Assembly: GCA_965246905.1 (NCBI GenBank)
Contig: CBDFFZ010000020.1
Coordinates: 62,001 to 126,000, forward strand
Reading direction: 5' to 3'
DNA: 64,000 nucleotides
Source of the DNA: UBA1952 sp965246905
Lineage (GTDB): Bacteria; Bacteroidota; Bacteroidia; Chitinophagales; Chitinophagaceae
The translations under genes and the position numbers were made by a program. Positions 8,602-17,988 of this stretch are shown here, piece after piece (the first letter of the stretch is position 1; every line of letters starts with the position of its first letter). The notes under the pieces are model-generated. The model was given only the letters and a program-made list of their open reading frames with translations, had not been told where the DNA came from and did not search any database.

Positions 8602-9852
8602 ATGGCTTATCTTTTTACCTCAGAGTCTGTATCTGAAGGCCATCCGGATAAAGTTGCCGACCAGATATCCGATGCCCTTGTTGATAATTTTCTCGCATGG
8701 GATCCGCAATCAAAAATTGCCTGCGAAACATTGGTTACTACCGGCCAAGTGATACTGGCAGGCGAGGTGAATTCCAAAACCTACCTCGATGTGCAGACGA
8801 TTGCCCGCGATGTGATTGCCCGTATTGGCTATACAAAGAGCGAGTATATGTTTGAGGCAAAATCATGCGGGGTGCTCAGCGCCATCCATGAGCAAAGTCC
8901 GGATATTAACCAGGGCGTTGATAAGGCTAACCGCGAAGAGCAGGGCGCCGGCGACCAGGGCATGATGTTTGGCTACGCCACCAACGAAACAGATAATTAT
9001 ATGCCGCTTGCGCTCGATATGAGCCATGCGCTCCTACGCGAGCTCAGCGCTATCCGTAAGGAAGGCAAAGAAATGACCTACCTGCGCCCGGATGCCAAAA
9101 GCCAGGTAACGCTCGAATACAGTGATGACAACAAGCCTACTCGCATCGACGCTATTGTGATCTCTACGCAACATGATGATTTTGCGGATGAAAAGCCGAT
9201 GCAGGAGCAGATCACTAAAGATGTGAAAAACCTGCTAATACCGCGCGTAATGAAGATGTACCCGCAGTATGCCGCTCTTTTTAATGATGATATAACTTAC
9301 CACATAAACCCAACCGGCAAGTTCGTGATAGGCGGGCCGCATGGGGATACCGGGCTTACAGGCCGCAAGATCATTGTGGATACCTACGGTGGCAAGGGCG
9401 CCCACGGCGGCGGTGCTTTCTCCGGCAAAGACCCAAGCAAGGTGGATCGCTCCGGTGCTTATGCTACCCGCCATATTGCCAAAAATTTAGTGGCTGCAGG
9501 TATATGTAATGAAATTACAGTGCAGGTAAGCTATGCGATAGGCGTGGCAAAACCGACGAGCCTTTATGTAAATACTTATGGCACAGCCAATGTAAAGATG
9601 CATGACGGCGAAATAGCACGTATTGCAGCAGAGGTATTCGATATGCGCCCTTATTTCATAGAGCAGCGCCTGAAACTGCGCCAGCCAATGTATAGCGAGT
9701 GCGCTGCCTATGGCCACATGGGCCGTACACCTGCAACCGTTACCAAGGAATTCAAATCTGCCGACGGCAAGACCAAAACAGTTGAAGTTGAGCTATTTAC
9801 CTGGGAGAAGCTGGATTATGTAGATAAAGTAAAGGCTGCTTTTAAAATTTGA
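8602..9852 (+). CDS. metK: S-adenosylmethionine synthetase
   Basis: Forms S-adenosylmethionine from methionine and ATP. I choose the ATG at 8602 (MAYLFTSESVSEGHPDK), giving 416 residues; an in-frame upstream start at 8542 would add 20 hydrophobic residues absent from the family. Signatures are SEGHPDKVADQISDALVD near the N-terminus, GAGDQGMMFGYAT (ATP-binding hexapeptide region), GGPHGDTGLTGRKIIVDTYG and the P-loop-like GGGAFSGKDPSKVDRSGAY. The leader carries an AT-rich repeat (TTCTTAATTTTTTAATTCTTAATT) 5' of the start. A strong terminator follows at 9876. Confidence 0.98.
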   Translation: MAYLFTSESVSEGHPDKVADQISDALVDNFLAWDPQSKIACETLVTTGQVILAGEVNSKTYLDVQTIARDVIARIGYTKSEYMFEAKSCGVLSAIHEQSPDINQGVDKANREEQGAGDQGMMFGYATNETDNYMPLALDMSHALLRELSAIRKEGKEMTYLRPDAKSQVTLEYSDDNKPTRIDAIVISTQHDDFADEKPMQEQITKDVKNLLIPRVMKMYPQYAALFNDDITYHINPTGKFVIGGPHGDTGLTGRKIIVDTYGGKGAHGGGAFSGKDPSKVDRSGAYATRHIAKNLVAAGICNEITVQVSYAIGVAKPTSLYVNTYGTANVKMHDGEIARIAAEVFDMRPYFIEQRLKLRQPMYSECAAYGHMGRTPATVTKEFKSADGKTKTVEVELFTWEKLDYVDKVKAAFKI

Positions 9853-9875
9853 GTTTTGCTTTGAGTATTTTTTTG

Positions 9876-9901
9876 AAGCCGGCGATATGCCGGCTTTTTA
9901 T
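9876..9901 (+). terminator. rho-independent terminator of metK
   Basis: AAGCCGGC-GATAT-GCCGGCTT stem-loop (8-bp stem) followed by TTTT, starting 24 bp after the metK stop. Confidence 0.85.
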
Positions 9902-9921
9902 TTGGATAATTCCTGAGCTGT

Positions 9922-10020
9922 CTGAACCATAATTGTTTTGATTTATATGATTTTATGATTCTAACCCGGATGATCACAGGAATCGAACCAATCACAAGAA
10001 TCAAAGGAATCACAGTTCAG
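9922..10020. repeat. long quasi-palindrome built on GATT motifs
   Basis: The left half begins CTGAACCATAATTGTTTTGA and the right half ends AGGAATCACAGTTCAG. Read as reverse complements, the two halves align over about 40 bases with repeated GATT blocks about 8 bases apart. It is a MITE-like hairpin with no coding capacity, downstream of metK. Confidence 0.55.
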
Positions 10021-10051
10021 AAATAATCCGAAGCCCTCTATATACCAGAAT

Positions 10052-10240
10052 GCAGACCTCCTTTTTATTTAGATAGCAGCTCCTTGCTCTTTTAATAGAT
10101 ACCTACCCTGTAAAGAGGATCTCCTCTTTACAGGGTATTGAGCCTCCTTACACGCTAAACAGAAAGCCTGCATTCCGGGGTATGAAGCTCCAATTAGCAG
10201 GGTAAGGAGCTCCTATTCCCCGGATAAGGAGGTATTCAAT
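10052..10240. repeat. degenerate ~22-bp tandem repeat array (array 1)
   Basis: Short motifs of the form (A/G)(A/G)(G/C)CTCC or close variants recur with ends near 10061, 10083, 10104, 10124, 10147, 10171, 10191, 10213 and 10235, which is an average spacing of about 22 bp with small length changes. The array includes a perfect 16-bp inverted repeat (arms 10104-10119 and 10122-10137, arm sequence TACCCTGTAAAGAGGA). It lies between the convergent metK and T9SS genes. The rest of the 643-bp gap (10241-10434) is AT-rich and I see nothing in it. Confidence 0.5.
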
Positions 10241-10434
10241 TAATTTCCTGTACAACATAAAATTTTAAGGTATAAAAATCAATTATTAAACAAAACATTA
10301 AAAATTTAAATGAATATTTATATCATTATTTTTTCGCTTGTTTGGGGCCATATTCCTGCCTCGCCCATAGGCAGGGAAATTTGAAGCCAATTGGTACTAC
10401 CATTTTATCCGAATCTCATACAGAAAATTCTTTC

Positions 10435-10478
10435 ACAAAAAAAGAAAGCTACCCCTTTTATAGGATAGCTTCTTAAAA
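10435..10478 (-). terminator. terminator of the T9SS gene at 10496
   Basis: On the minus strand, AAGCTATCC-TATAAAAG-GGGTAGCTT forms a stem-loop followed by TCTTTTTTT, 18 bases past the stop codon. Confidence 0.75.
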
Positions 10479-10495
10479 AGAATAATATTAAATGC

Positions 10496-11557
10496 TTACA
10501 GCTTGGTGATCCGGAAATTATCGGTCATGCTGCCATTACCGCTAATTACCTGCAACTGATAATTGCCGCTTACCCATGCAGCAATATTGATCACTTCGAA
10601 ATCTGAAGTAGTGCTGATCTCTTTTACGAGCGAGCCGGTTACATTATATACTTTTATTACAGAGCCACTTTCCAGTCCGCTCACCTTTACAAAATCTTTG
10701 GATGGATTAGGGAACACCATGATCTTGCTGTTATTGCAATGGGTAGCTACGCTGGTAACTGTGCTGTAGCTGGTTGTGCCATCCACATCCAGCATGGCAA
10801 GGCGGTAATAGCCTTTGCCGGATGGCTGCGCAAATTCAAAAGTGTATTTGCTGCCTGCTGCCTGGCCTTTGCTTTCTACCTTACCTACGGTGCTGAATTC
10901 CGAGCCATCGTTGCTGTACTCAACCTCAAATTGCTTAAAGCTTTGCTCGGTTGCTGTTTGCCAGCTTAGCTGGGCACTGCATTCCTTTGCAGAAGCAGTG
11001 AAAGATTGAAGCTTTACCGGCAGCGGGTTGGATGTTGCAAGCAACTGGGCATCTTTGGTATTGTTTGAAGACGAAGGATCTGTATCACCTACGCACGATG
11101 TTCTGCCTGGCAGCCTGTTTACAGCTACGCTATAGGTTTCCAGCACATTCGTTTGCTTGGCCTTTACATAAAACTGGATATCGCAGGAAGTGCTGAATGA
11201 AGTAGCTCCACCGGTATTATGAAGGATGATAAAATCCACACCAGCCTGGTCAATCGTCCAGATACCACAGGGAGTACCTACAATATAGGGAGGCTGAAAC
11301 TCCATTTTTACATTGTCGGGCAGGGTAATTACAATTTCCAGTGAATTAGCGGGCACGATATCGGGATTACCGGTATTAGCAAACCTGAAAAGTACAGGAT
11401 AGGTAGTACCACGCACCATATTCAGCTTAGGATTGGCAGTGGTGATCTGCGGGTTGGCAAACTGGTTGCTGGGCGGCGAGCAGATCTGGCCGTGCGCAAT
11501 GCTGCTGCCAATTACTGTTAATACTAAAAACGCGATTGACTTAAAGATTGATTTCAT
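10496..11557 (-). CDS. secreted T9SS type A sorting-domain protein
   Basis: 353 residues. A signal peptide (MKSIFKSIAFLVLTVIGSSIAHGQ) is followed by two regions of beta-sandwich character. The first (about 25-165) resembles a conserved-repeat adhesive domain (YPVLFRFANTGNPDIVPANSLEIVITLPDNV); the second (about 185-270) contains PVKLQSFTASAKECSAQLSWQTATEQSFKQFEVEYS, the Bacteroidota fibronectin-like module that often precedes the sorting domain. The C-terminus (VFPNPSKDFVKVSG ... GNYQLQVISGNGSMTDNFRITKL) is a type A T9SS sorting domain. It starts 28 bp after the giant repeat protein and is very probably cotranscribed with it. The ligand is unknown. Confidence 0.88.
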   Translation of the reverse strand: MKSIFKSIAFLVLTVIGSSIAHGQICSPPSNQFANPQITTANPKLNMVRGTTYPVLFRFANTGNPDIVPANSLEIVITLPDNVKMEFQPPYIVGTPCGIWTIDQAGVDFIILHNTGGATSFSTSCDIQFYVKAKQTNVLETYSVAVNRLPGRTSCVGDTDPSSSNNTKDAQLLATSNPLPVKLQSFTASAKECSAQLSWQTATEQSFKQFEVEYSNDGSEFSTVGKVESKGQAAGSKYTFEFAQPSGKGYYRLAMLDVDGTTSYSTVTSVATHCNNSKIMVFPNPSKDFVKVSGLESGSVIKVYNVTGSLVKEISTTSDFEVINIAAWVSGNYQLQVISGNGSMTDNFRITKL

Positions 11558-11585
11558 ATCAGTTTTTTACTGTGTTTTTAAAAAA

Positions 11586-14500
11586 TTAGTTACCGCTGGT
11601 GATGGTGTTACCTACGAAGTTGTTTCCAAGATTTGTTTCGCCGCCGCCGCCGCCGCGGATAGTTGCAGTTACAGAATAGGCATTTGCTGTAGGCCCTGTA
11701 GCAGTACGGGTAACCACGAAGCCGAGCTTAAGGAAAGTACCTTCCGGAATTGTATTGCCGGTTTTCAGCGTGAACGTCAGGTTATCGGCATCCTCTGTGA
11801 AGGTCCATTTCGTATTATCCACCGGTGTTGAGCTGAAAATGGTAATGGCAGTCATTACGCCATCAGAACTGATCGAATAGCCCGAAGTAGGATCCGGCTT
11901 GGCAATGGTAACTACAATAATTCCATTAGCTGGTATCGCGCCTGCATCCCCGATATTGGTAACGTTACAGATCGCATTGGTCGTCTGGCCAAGATTCAGC
12001 GTAGTGCGGCGGTACTGGAAAGTAGGCGTAAGATCGGGCAGGCCGAACGGTACTTTTACCGTTGCAGATGATGGGCTTTCCTTACCTGCATCATCCGTTG
12101 CCATGAAGGGTATATAGGTAATTAATGATCCATCGAGCGGGTCCACCGTTACAGGCACGGTAAGCAGTCCGGCAGCAGTTACAGGAATTACCACACCTGC
12201 CGTAGGGAATGCCTTGCATTGTGCTGAAGGGCAGGTAGCAGGAATATATGAAGCGTTTGCGTAGTAAGTAGTATCCTTGATACGAAGGCTGGTTATATAA
12301 ACCGGGAAGCCGGTAATGCGAATGGAAGCTACAGTGCCATCAGGGTCAGACTTCAGAAAGCTGTTATCCGGTATGGTTACATTCACTGTTGAACCGGGGT
12401 TGATAAAGGCAGGCAGCACGTTATTGATCGGTGTGGGCAGCGCCTCTATGGCGAATACCTGGTTGGTAACAACTGTTGTACCTGTAGTAAGGTCGATGAT
12501 ACCAAGGCCGCTTGTCTGGCTGGCAGTATTGCCCGTACCGGTAGTCTCGCCTATGTTTACAAAATTTGCAGGTAACGCTGTTGCAGGCTGTGCGCCATCG
12601 ATCGTCCCCTGGTTGGTGGAAAGCTGGATCTTCAGGCCTGTTGTTGACTGTGGGGCATTTGCAAATGAGTAAGTACCATCAACTGCAACCTGAGTAGTGC
12701 CGACTACAGTACCGGAAGCATTAATCAGGTTTGCGTAGAGGTTTGCACCTGCTGCAACACTTACCGTGCCACTGGCAACATTGGTACCGCTTACAAATTT
12801 CTCGGTAGTTTCTTTAACGAGGTTCGCATTCGCATCATCAAATACATTACCGCTAACAGCGATCACCTTGAAATCCATGGTTACAGTAGCAGGCGTTACA
12901 TCTGTTTTGCCGCCTGCATCTTTATGGCTATAGGTGAATACCGCAGTCACAGTGCCGTCAACAGGGTCGATTGCAAGCTTCGAAGGATCGAAAGAGGTAA
13001 TCACCTGACCTTGTGTTACCGGCGTTAAGTTGTAATAAAGGATACCGCCGGTAGTAGGATTGGGCAGTGTATTGATCACGATGGTGTTAGTGAGGGAAGT
13101 ACCATTGTAAGTACCGTCTTCGCCATCAGCACCTGTAAGCACGGGTACTGTTACCTTGATAGTACCGCCCGGGTTGCCCTGCGTAGATGATTTAGGATCG
13201 CTTGTTGGCAGGCGCTCGATACCAAAGTCCTGCTCGGTGATCGTGGCTCCTGTTAAGGTGGTCAGGTTGATGATACCATCGCCTGCTGCTGACTGAGTGG
13301 CCGTATTACCTGCGAAAATCTCGCCGGTATTGATCCAGGTATTCTGTGCAGAGGTTGCAGGAAGCGTAGTTGCCGGCTGTGCGCCGTCAACAGTTCCTTG
13401 TACAGTTGTAAGTTGGAGCTTGAGGCCGCTGGTTGACTGAGGCACATTAGAGAAAGAGTAAGTACCATCGATAGCTACCTGCGTAGTCTGTATTACAAGG
13501 CCGGAAGCATTGATGAGGTTTACGTAGAGGTTTGCACCTGCCGCAACACTTACAGCGCCGCTGGCAACATTAGTGCCGCTTACGAATTTTTCACCGCTTT
13601 CTTTTGCCACATTGTTGTTGGCGTCATCAAATACATTACCGCTGATGGTAACCACTTTGAAGTCCATGGTTACAGTAGCAGGTGTTACATCTGTTTTGCC
13701 GCCCGCATCCTTATGGCTGTAGGTGAATGTAGCAGTAACATTGCCGTCCACAGGGTCGATTGCAAGCTTCGAAGGATCGAAAGAGGTAATCACTTGGCCT
13801 TGTGTTACCGGCGTTAAGTTGTAATAAAGGATACCACCGGTAGTTGCATTAGGCAGTGTATTGATAACAATAGTGTTGGTGAGGGAAGTACCGGTGTAGG
13901 TACCGTCTTCGCCATCTGTACCGGTAAGTACGGGTACCGTTACCTTGATGGTGCCGCCGGGGTTGCCCTGTGTAGATGATTTAGGATCGCTGAAAGGAAG
14001 ACGCTCGATACCGAAATTCTGGTTGCTGATCGGGGCGGCAAGTGTTGTGAGGTTAATGATGCCGTCACCTGCGGTAGCCTGGCTGGCAGTATTGCCTGCA
14101 AAAACTTCACCGGTATTGATCCAGGTATTCTGTGCTGAGGTGGCAGGTAATGCTGTTGCAGGCATATTGCCGCCTTCCGTACCTGCATTCAGGGAAAGCT
14201 GAATTTTAAGGCCGGAAGCGTTGATCGGTGTATTTGACAGCGTATAGGTGCCGTCTATCGCTACCTGTACAGACTGGATCACTTTGCCCGCAGGGTCAAT
14301 TAGATTGGCGTAGAGGTTTGCACCTGCCGCAACACTTACTGTGCCGCTGGCAACATTGGTGCCACTTACAAATTTTTCACCCGCATCTTTGGCGATGTTC
14401 GCATTTGCATCATCAAACACATTACCGGTAAGGCTGATCACTTTAAATTCCATGGTTACTGTAGCCGGGGTAATATCTTCCTTACCTGCCGCATCGATAT

Positions 14501-16216
14501 GGCTGTAGGTAAATACCGGGGTTACGTTTCCGTTTACAGGATCAATGGTAAGAAGTGTAGCATCGTAGGATGGGATGATCTGACCGGTTGTTACAGCGGT
14601 GCCTGCATAGTACAGGATACCGCCGGTTGTAGCATTGGGTAAAGTTTTGATTATGATTTTAGCGCCTCCGGCATAAGCGCCGTCTTCGCCATCAAGGCCG
14701 GTAAGTGCCGGAACCTGTACGCGGTTGGTGCCACCGGGGTTGCTCTGCCCGAGCAGTGATTTATCATCGCTGGTTGGCAGGCGCTCCAGGCCAAAACGTA
14801 CGTCGGTTACACTTGTTTCGCCTACCGCAACCGTTTGTATGCCATTAGCAGGTATGCCGTCATTTCCTGCACCTGTACCTGTAAATTCCCCGGTGTTGAT
14901 CCATTGGCCGGTAAGTACGGATGCAGGTGTTGCGCCGGCAGTGCCCTGCACCGTGCTTACTGCAACCTTATAAGTAGTATTGCCCGCAAGGCTGGAAAAA
15001 GAATAAGCTCCGCTGGTAACAGTTGTAGAAGAGATAAAAACACCGGCAGAGGTGAACAGGTTTGCATATAGCGTGGTGCTGGCAGCTGAAACCAGTGTAC
15101 CAAAAACGGTATTGTCGGTAAGGCCGTTGGCATCATCATAAACATTGCCACTTATAGTAACCGGTGAGCTGGCCAAAACAAGACAGATATCATCAAGCGC
15201 GTAATTATTGACGCCGGCTGCGGCATCGTTATCAATAATGGCAAAAGTTACAGAAATAATGCCCGCAGGCACCACAAAGCTGCCACTGGCCTGCTGCCAG
15301 TTATCTATAGCGGTAGGCGTAAGCGATGCCAATACGGTGCTGTTTGCCTTCAGCTGGATTAATGGGGCGGTAGCATCCACCCTCGATACCCATGCAGAAA
15401 AATTATAGACTGCACCAGGCTGCACGGTAATTGTTTTATACCATACTTTGGTTGCAGCTGTAGTATTACCTTTTACAACAAGCTGGGCATTGCCGGAATG
15501 CGGGGCAAACCGGCCAAAAGTAGAGCTGGAAACGTATGGGTTATTTGTAACGAGGTAAGATCCGGCACCACTTGTGCTACCGGATAATTCGGTGCTTCCT
15601 GCTCCTCCAAGGAAATTATTATCAGTATAACTTGCTGTAGAAGGATCGTAGCTTACTGCTTCGAAGCCGCCGTAAAAACCGTTGGAGTTGGTAAGCGTAT
15701 TATCCGTACAGGCCGCGTTGCATATAGCGGTACTTGCTACAACTTTCAGGCGGATGTTCTTAACTTCATTGAGCGCAGCGCCATCGCCGCCGTAAATAGG
15801 GTCGGACCCGGAACCGCAAGGTGAACTGTTATCGCGCATCAGGCAGCGGATCTCTACATTCTCTAATGCTGAGGTTGGTGTAGGGATGGTAAGCGTTGGC
15901 GCATTATTGGCACCGCTGCCTGTAGCGCCTGTAACACCTGTAAAGCTTGCGCCGTTGATGGTATTGGCACCATTTACGAAACAGGTCCAGGTACCATTGG
16001 TGCCTTTAAACTGCCAATTGTAGTTGGTGGTACTGCAGCAGCCACCACATACGCATCCATAGATAATGGTTGCCCGATGGTAATACAACCAGTACCAGTG
16101 AAATACTCGATCCGGTGCGCACTGGTCATCGTGACCGATGTAAAGCTTGCCAGCAGCAGCAGCAAAGTCTTTAATTTTAATTTAAAAGTTTTTTTCATAT
16201 ACTGTTTTGACTTCAA
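11586..16216 (-). CDS. giant repetitive secreted protein, interrupted by a frameshift after the signal peptide
   Basis: Two overlapping frames make up one gene. The first frame (start 16216, or the second Met at 16198) encodes MKKTFKLKLKTLLLLLASF..., a clear signal peptide, then GCITIGQPLSMDAYV. The second, 1,500 codons long, continues naturally as CGGCCSTTNYNWQFKGTNGTW. The switch is needed near 16045-16055; one missing base would explain it. The intact product would have about 1,540 residues. After a jelly-roll-like region (NNFLGG...YALDDICLV) come four tandem units of about 265 residues (period about 789 bp), each starting GNV(F/Y)DDAN, SdrD-B-like, then GGxxxVxVPxLTGxDGEDG. The last unit diverges. 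The C-terminus (GGGGGETNLGNNFVG) has no T9SS domain. Whether the frameshift is real or a sequence error cannot be told here. Confidence 0.75.
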
Positions 16217-17019
16217 TTATTCAATGAAACTTTATGTTAATTAGAAAAATTTTTTTATTCTTTTAATCATTATGAATTGCGTGCAAAAGAAGGACAAGTA
16301 GTTAATGTTTTTTATAACCGCCGCGCCATAACAAGACAGATATTAATGAACTTATTATAGATATTTTACGAGGAAATCATCAATTTAGATACGTTGAGCT
16401 TAATATAACTCCTAAGTATGCCTGCATAAATCACGTGAAAATACCTCAAGCTATTGTTAACAAAATTATTAAATATTATTATTACGATTTGTATTATAAT
16501 TGATTATGAATTTATTATGAAAATTTTAATTTTTTAATTATTTGACTATTTTCTTTTAGGATGTAGAGGAAAGTTGCTTGCATATATGTATTTTTTAAGA
16601 TTTCTGCCATTACTTCTATTTGCCGCAAAAGGGAACTCATAGTGCAAACACAGAGCTTCTATCGCTTATTATGATTTCCTTCCTCAAACAATTATAGTTA
16701 TACTACATTACGGCTTAATCACATTAAGATGATTAATGAGAAATAATAAAGCGAAAATTATCATATATATATTTAATTTGTATGAAGTACATAGACCGAT
16801 AACTAAAAAACTCAGTTACTCCGGGCTAATAAATAACTGATCCAGCCTGCTAAAATTGGTATGCACCAGAACAGGTAGGAGGCAATGCTGCGGGCGGGCG
16901 ATTCACGGCAAATTTGCATTTTCGCTACCTTACCAATCAACAATATAACTTCCAAATATTTAGGTACAGTCGTGTGCATTTCCGCGTTTTCTCCATCTTT
17001 ACAGCAAGGAAATAACGCT
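16217..17019. other. AT-rich intergenic island, possible decayed coding fragment
   Basis: About 800 bp, far richer in A+T than the surroundings, between the divergently oriented surface-protein and sigma-factor genes. Nothing recognisable is encoded. One plus-strand frame at 16330-16503 is open for 57 codons without a start codon and reads protein-like (NKTDINELIIDILRGNHQF...), ending in TGA at 16501. It may be a gene remnant or chance. Promoters for both flanking transcripts must lie here, but I could not place them. Confidence 0.4.
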
Positions 17020-17583
17020 TTGCCCCAATCACAACTACATAGCAACCTCACCGATGAAGACCTGCTGCGCCATTATCGCAGTAGCGGCAATAATACCTGG
17101 CTGGGCATACTGCTGCAACGCTATACACTCCTGCTTCTGGGTGTGGCTATGAAATATTTAAAGGACAAGGATGCAGCACAGGATGCCGTTCAGCAGATAT
17201 TTCTTAAAGCGCTGATGCACTTGCCTCAAGGAGAGATACAGAATTTCAAAGGCTGGCTCTACATCCTCATGCGCAATCATTGCCTCCAGTTACTGCGCGA
17301 TAAAACGAGGCTTGCCGATGAGGAGACACTGCAATTCATAGCTGCTTCGCCTGATACAAAAGAAGAGCTGCTACTTCATGAAGCAACACTTGAGCAAATG
17401 GAGGAAGCATTGTGCGGGCTGGCAGGTGAGCAGAAAATATGTGTGGCGCAGTTTTATCTGCAAAAGCAGAGCTACCAGCAGATCATGGAGGCTACAGGCT
17501 TTACCTTTGCGCAGGTAAAAAGCCATATACAGAATGGCAAGCGAAACCTGAAAATAGTGCTCGAAAAAAAGCTCGCAAACTAA
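17020..17583 (+). CDS. ECF-type RNA polymerase sigma factor
   Basis: I choose the TTG at 17020 (LPQSQLHSNLTDEDLLRHYR), giving 188 residues, typical for an ECF sigma factor; the frame is open upstream but reads like non-coding sequence. Region 2 is seen in YTLLLLGVAMKYLKDKDAAQDAVQQIFLKAL and the -10-contacting FKGWLYILMRNHCLQLLRDK. Region 4 is the C-terminal helix-turn-helix: FYLQKQSYQQIMEATGFTFAQVKSHIQNGKRNLK. It ends 8 bp before the small membrane protein at 17592, the usual sigma/anti-sigma arrangement. Its regulon is unknown; neighbouring cell-surface genes are candidates (inference). Confidence 0.9.
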   Translation: MPQSQLHSNLTDEDLLRHYRSSGNNTWLGILLQRYTLLLLGVAMKYLKDKDAAQDAVQQIFLKALMHLPQGEIQNFKGWLYILMRNHCLQLLRDKTRLADEETLQFIAASPDTKEELLLHEATLEQMEEALCGLAGEQKICVAQFYLQKQSYQQIMEATGFTFAQVKSHIQNGKRNLKIVLEKKLAN

Positions 17584-17591
17584 CCTAAACA

Positions 17592-17951
17592 ATGAGCGGT
17601 ACGCAACACATATCCGATAGCGCTAACCCAGGCAATTTGCCGGAGGATAAGCTGCTGGCATATCTTGGCGGTACACTGACGGGCGATGAGCTGCATAAAG
17701 TAGAGCTGATGCTTGCCGGCGAAGGGATGGAAAGCGATGCGCTCGAAGGCTTGCAAGGATTTGATGCAATGGAAGCAAAAGCCGTTGCGCGGAAGCTGAA
17801 TAACCAACTGCAGCAGTCCCTCAAAAAGAAAAAGCGCCGCTCCCGCCGTGAAATGGTGGAGCAGCGCTGGGCCTGGATAGCCGTGGCTATAATATTATTG
17901 ATTACTGTTGTTGCCTTTATTGTTATTTGGATAATGCGGCAGCAATCCTAA
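17592..17951 (+). CDS. probable membrane-bound anti-sigma factor
   Basis: 119 residues with no signal peptide. The N-terminal 90 residues are soluble and acidic/helical, starting with NLPEDKLLAYLGGTLTGDELHKVELMLAGEGMESDALEGL, a pattern (short helical bundle that counts layers of a zf-HC2-like domain without the zinc ligands) common in Bacteroidota anti-sigma proteins. Then comes a strongly basic stretch (KKKKRRSRRE) and one membrane span (WIAVAIILLITVVAFIVIWI) near the C-terminus. It follows the ECF sigma gene by 8 bp. No extracytoplasmic sensor domain remains after the membrane span, so signal reception must involve another protein (inference). Confidence 0.75.
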   Translation: MSGTQHISDSANPGNLPEDKLLAYLGGTLTGDELHKVELMLAGEGMESDALEGLQGFDAMEAKAVARKLNNQLQQSLKKKKRRSRREMVEQRWAWIAVAIILLITVVAFIVIWIMRQQS

Positions 17952-17988
17952 TAGAATTAATAGTATGGCACTGCATAAATGATATTTT

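Noticed and set aside
9853..10495. Small RNA or gene in the metK downstream gap
   Set aside because: Only repeats and two terminators are visible; no promoter-terminator unit or open frame is convincing.
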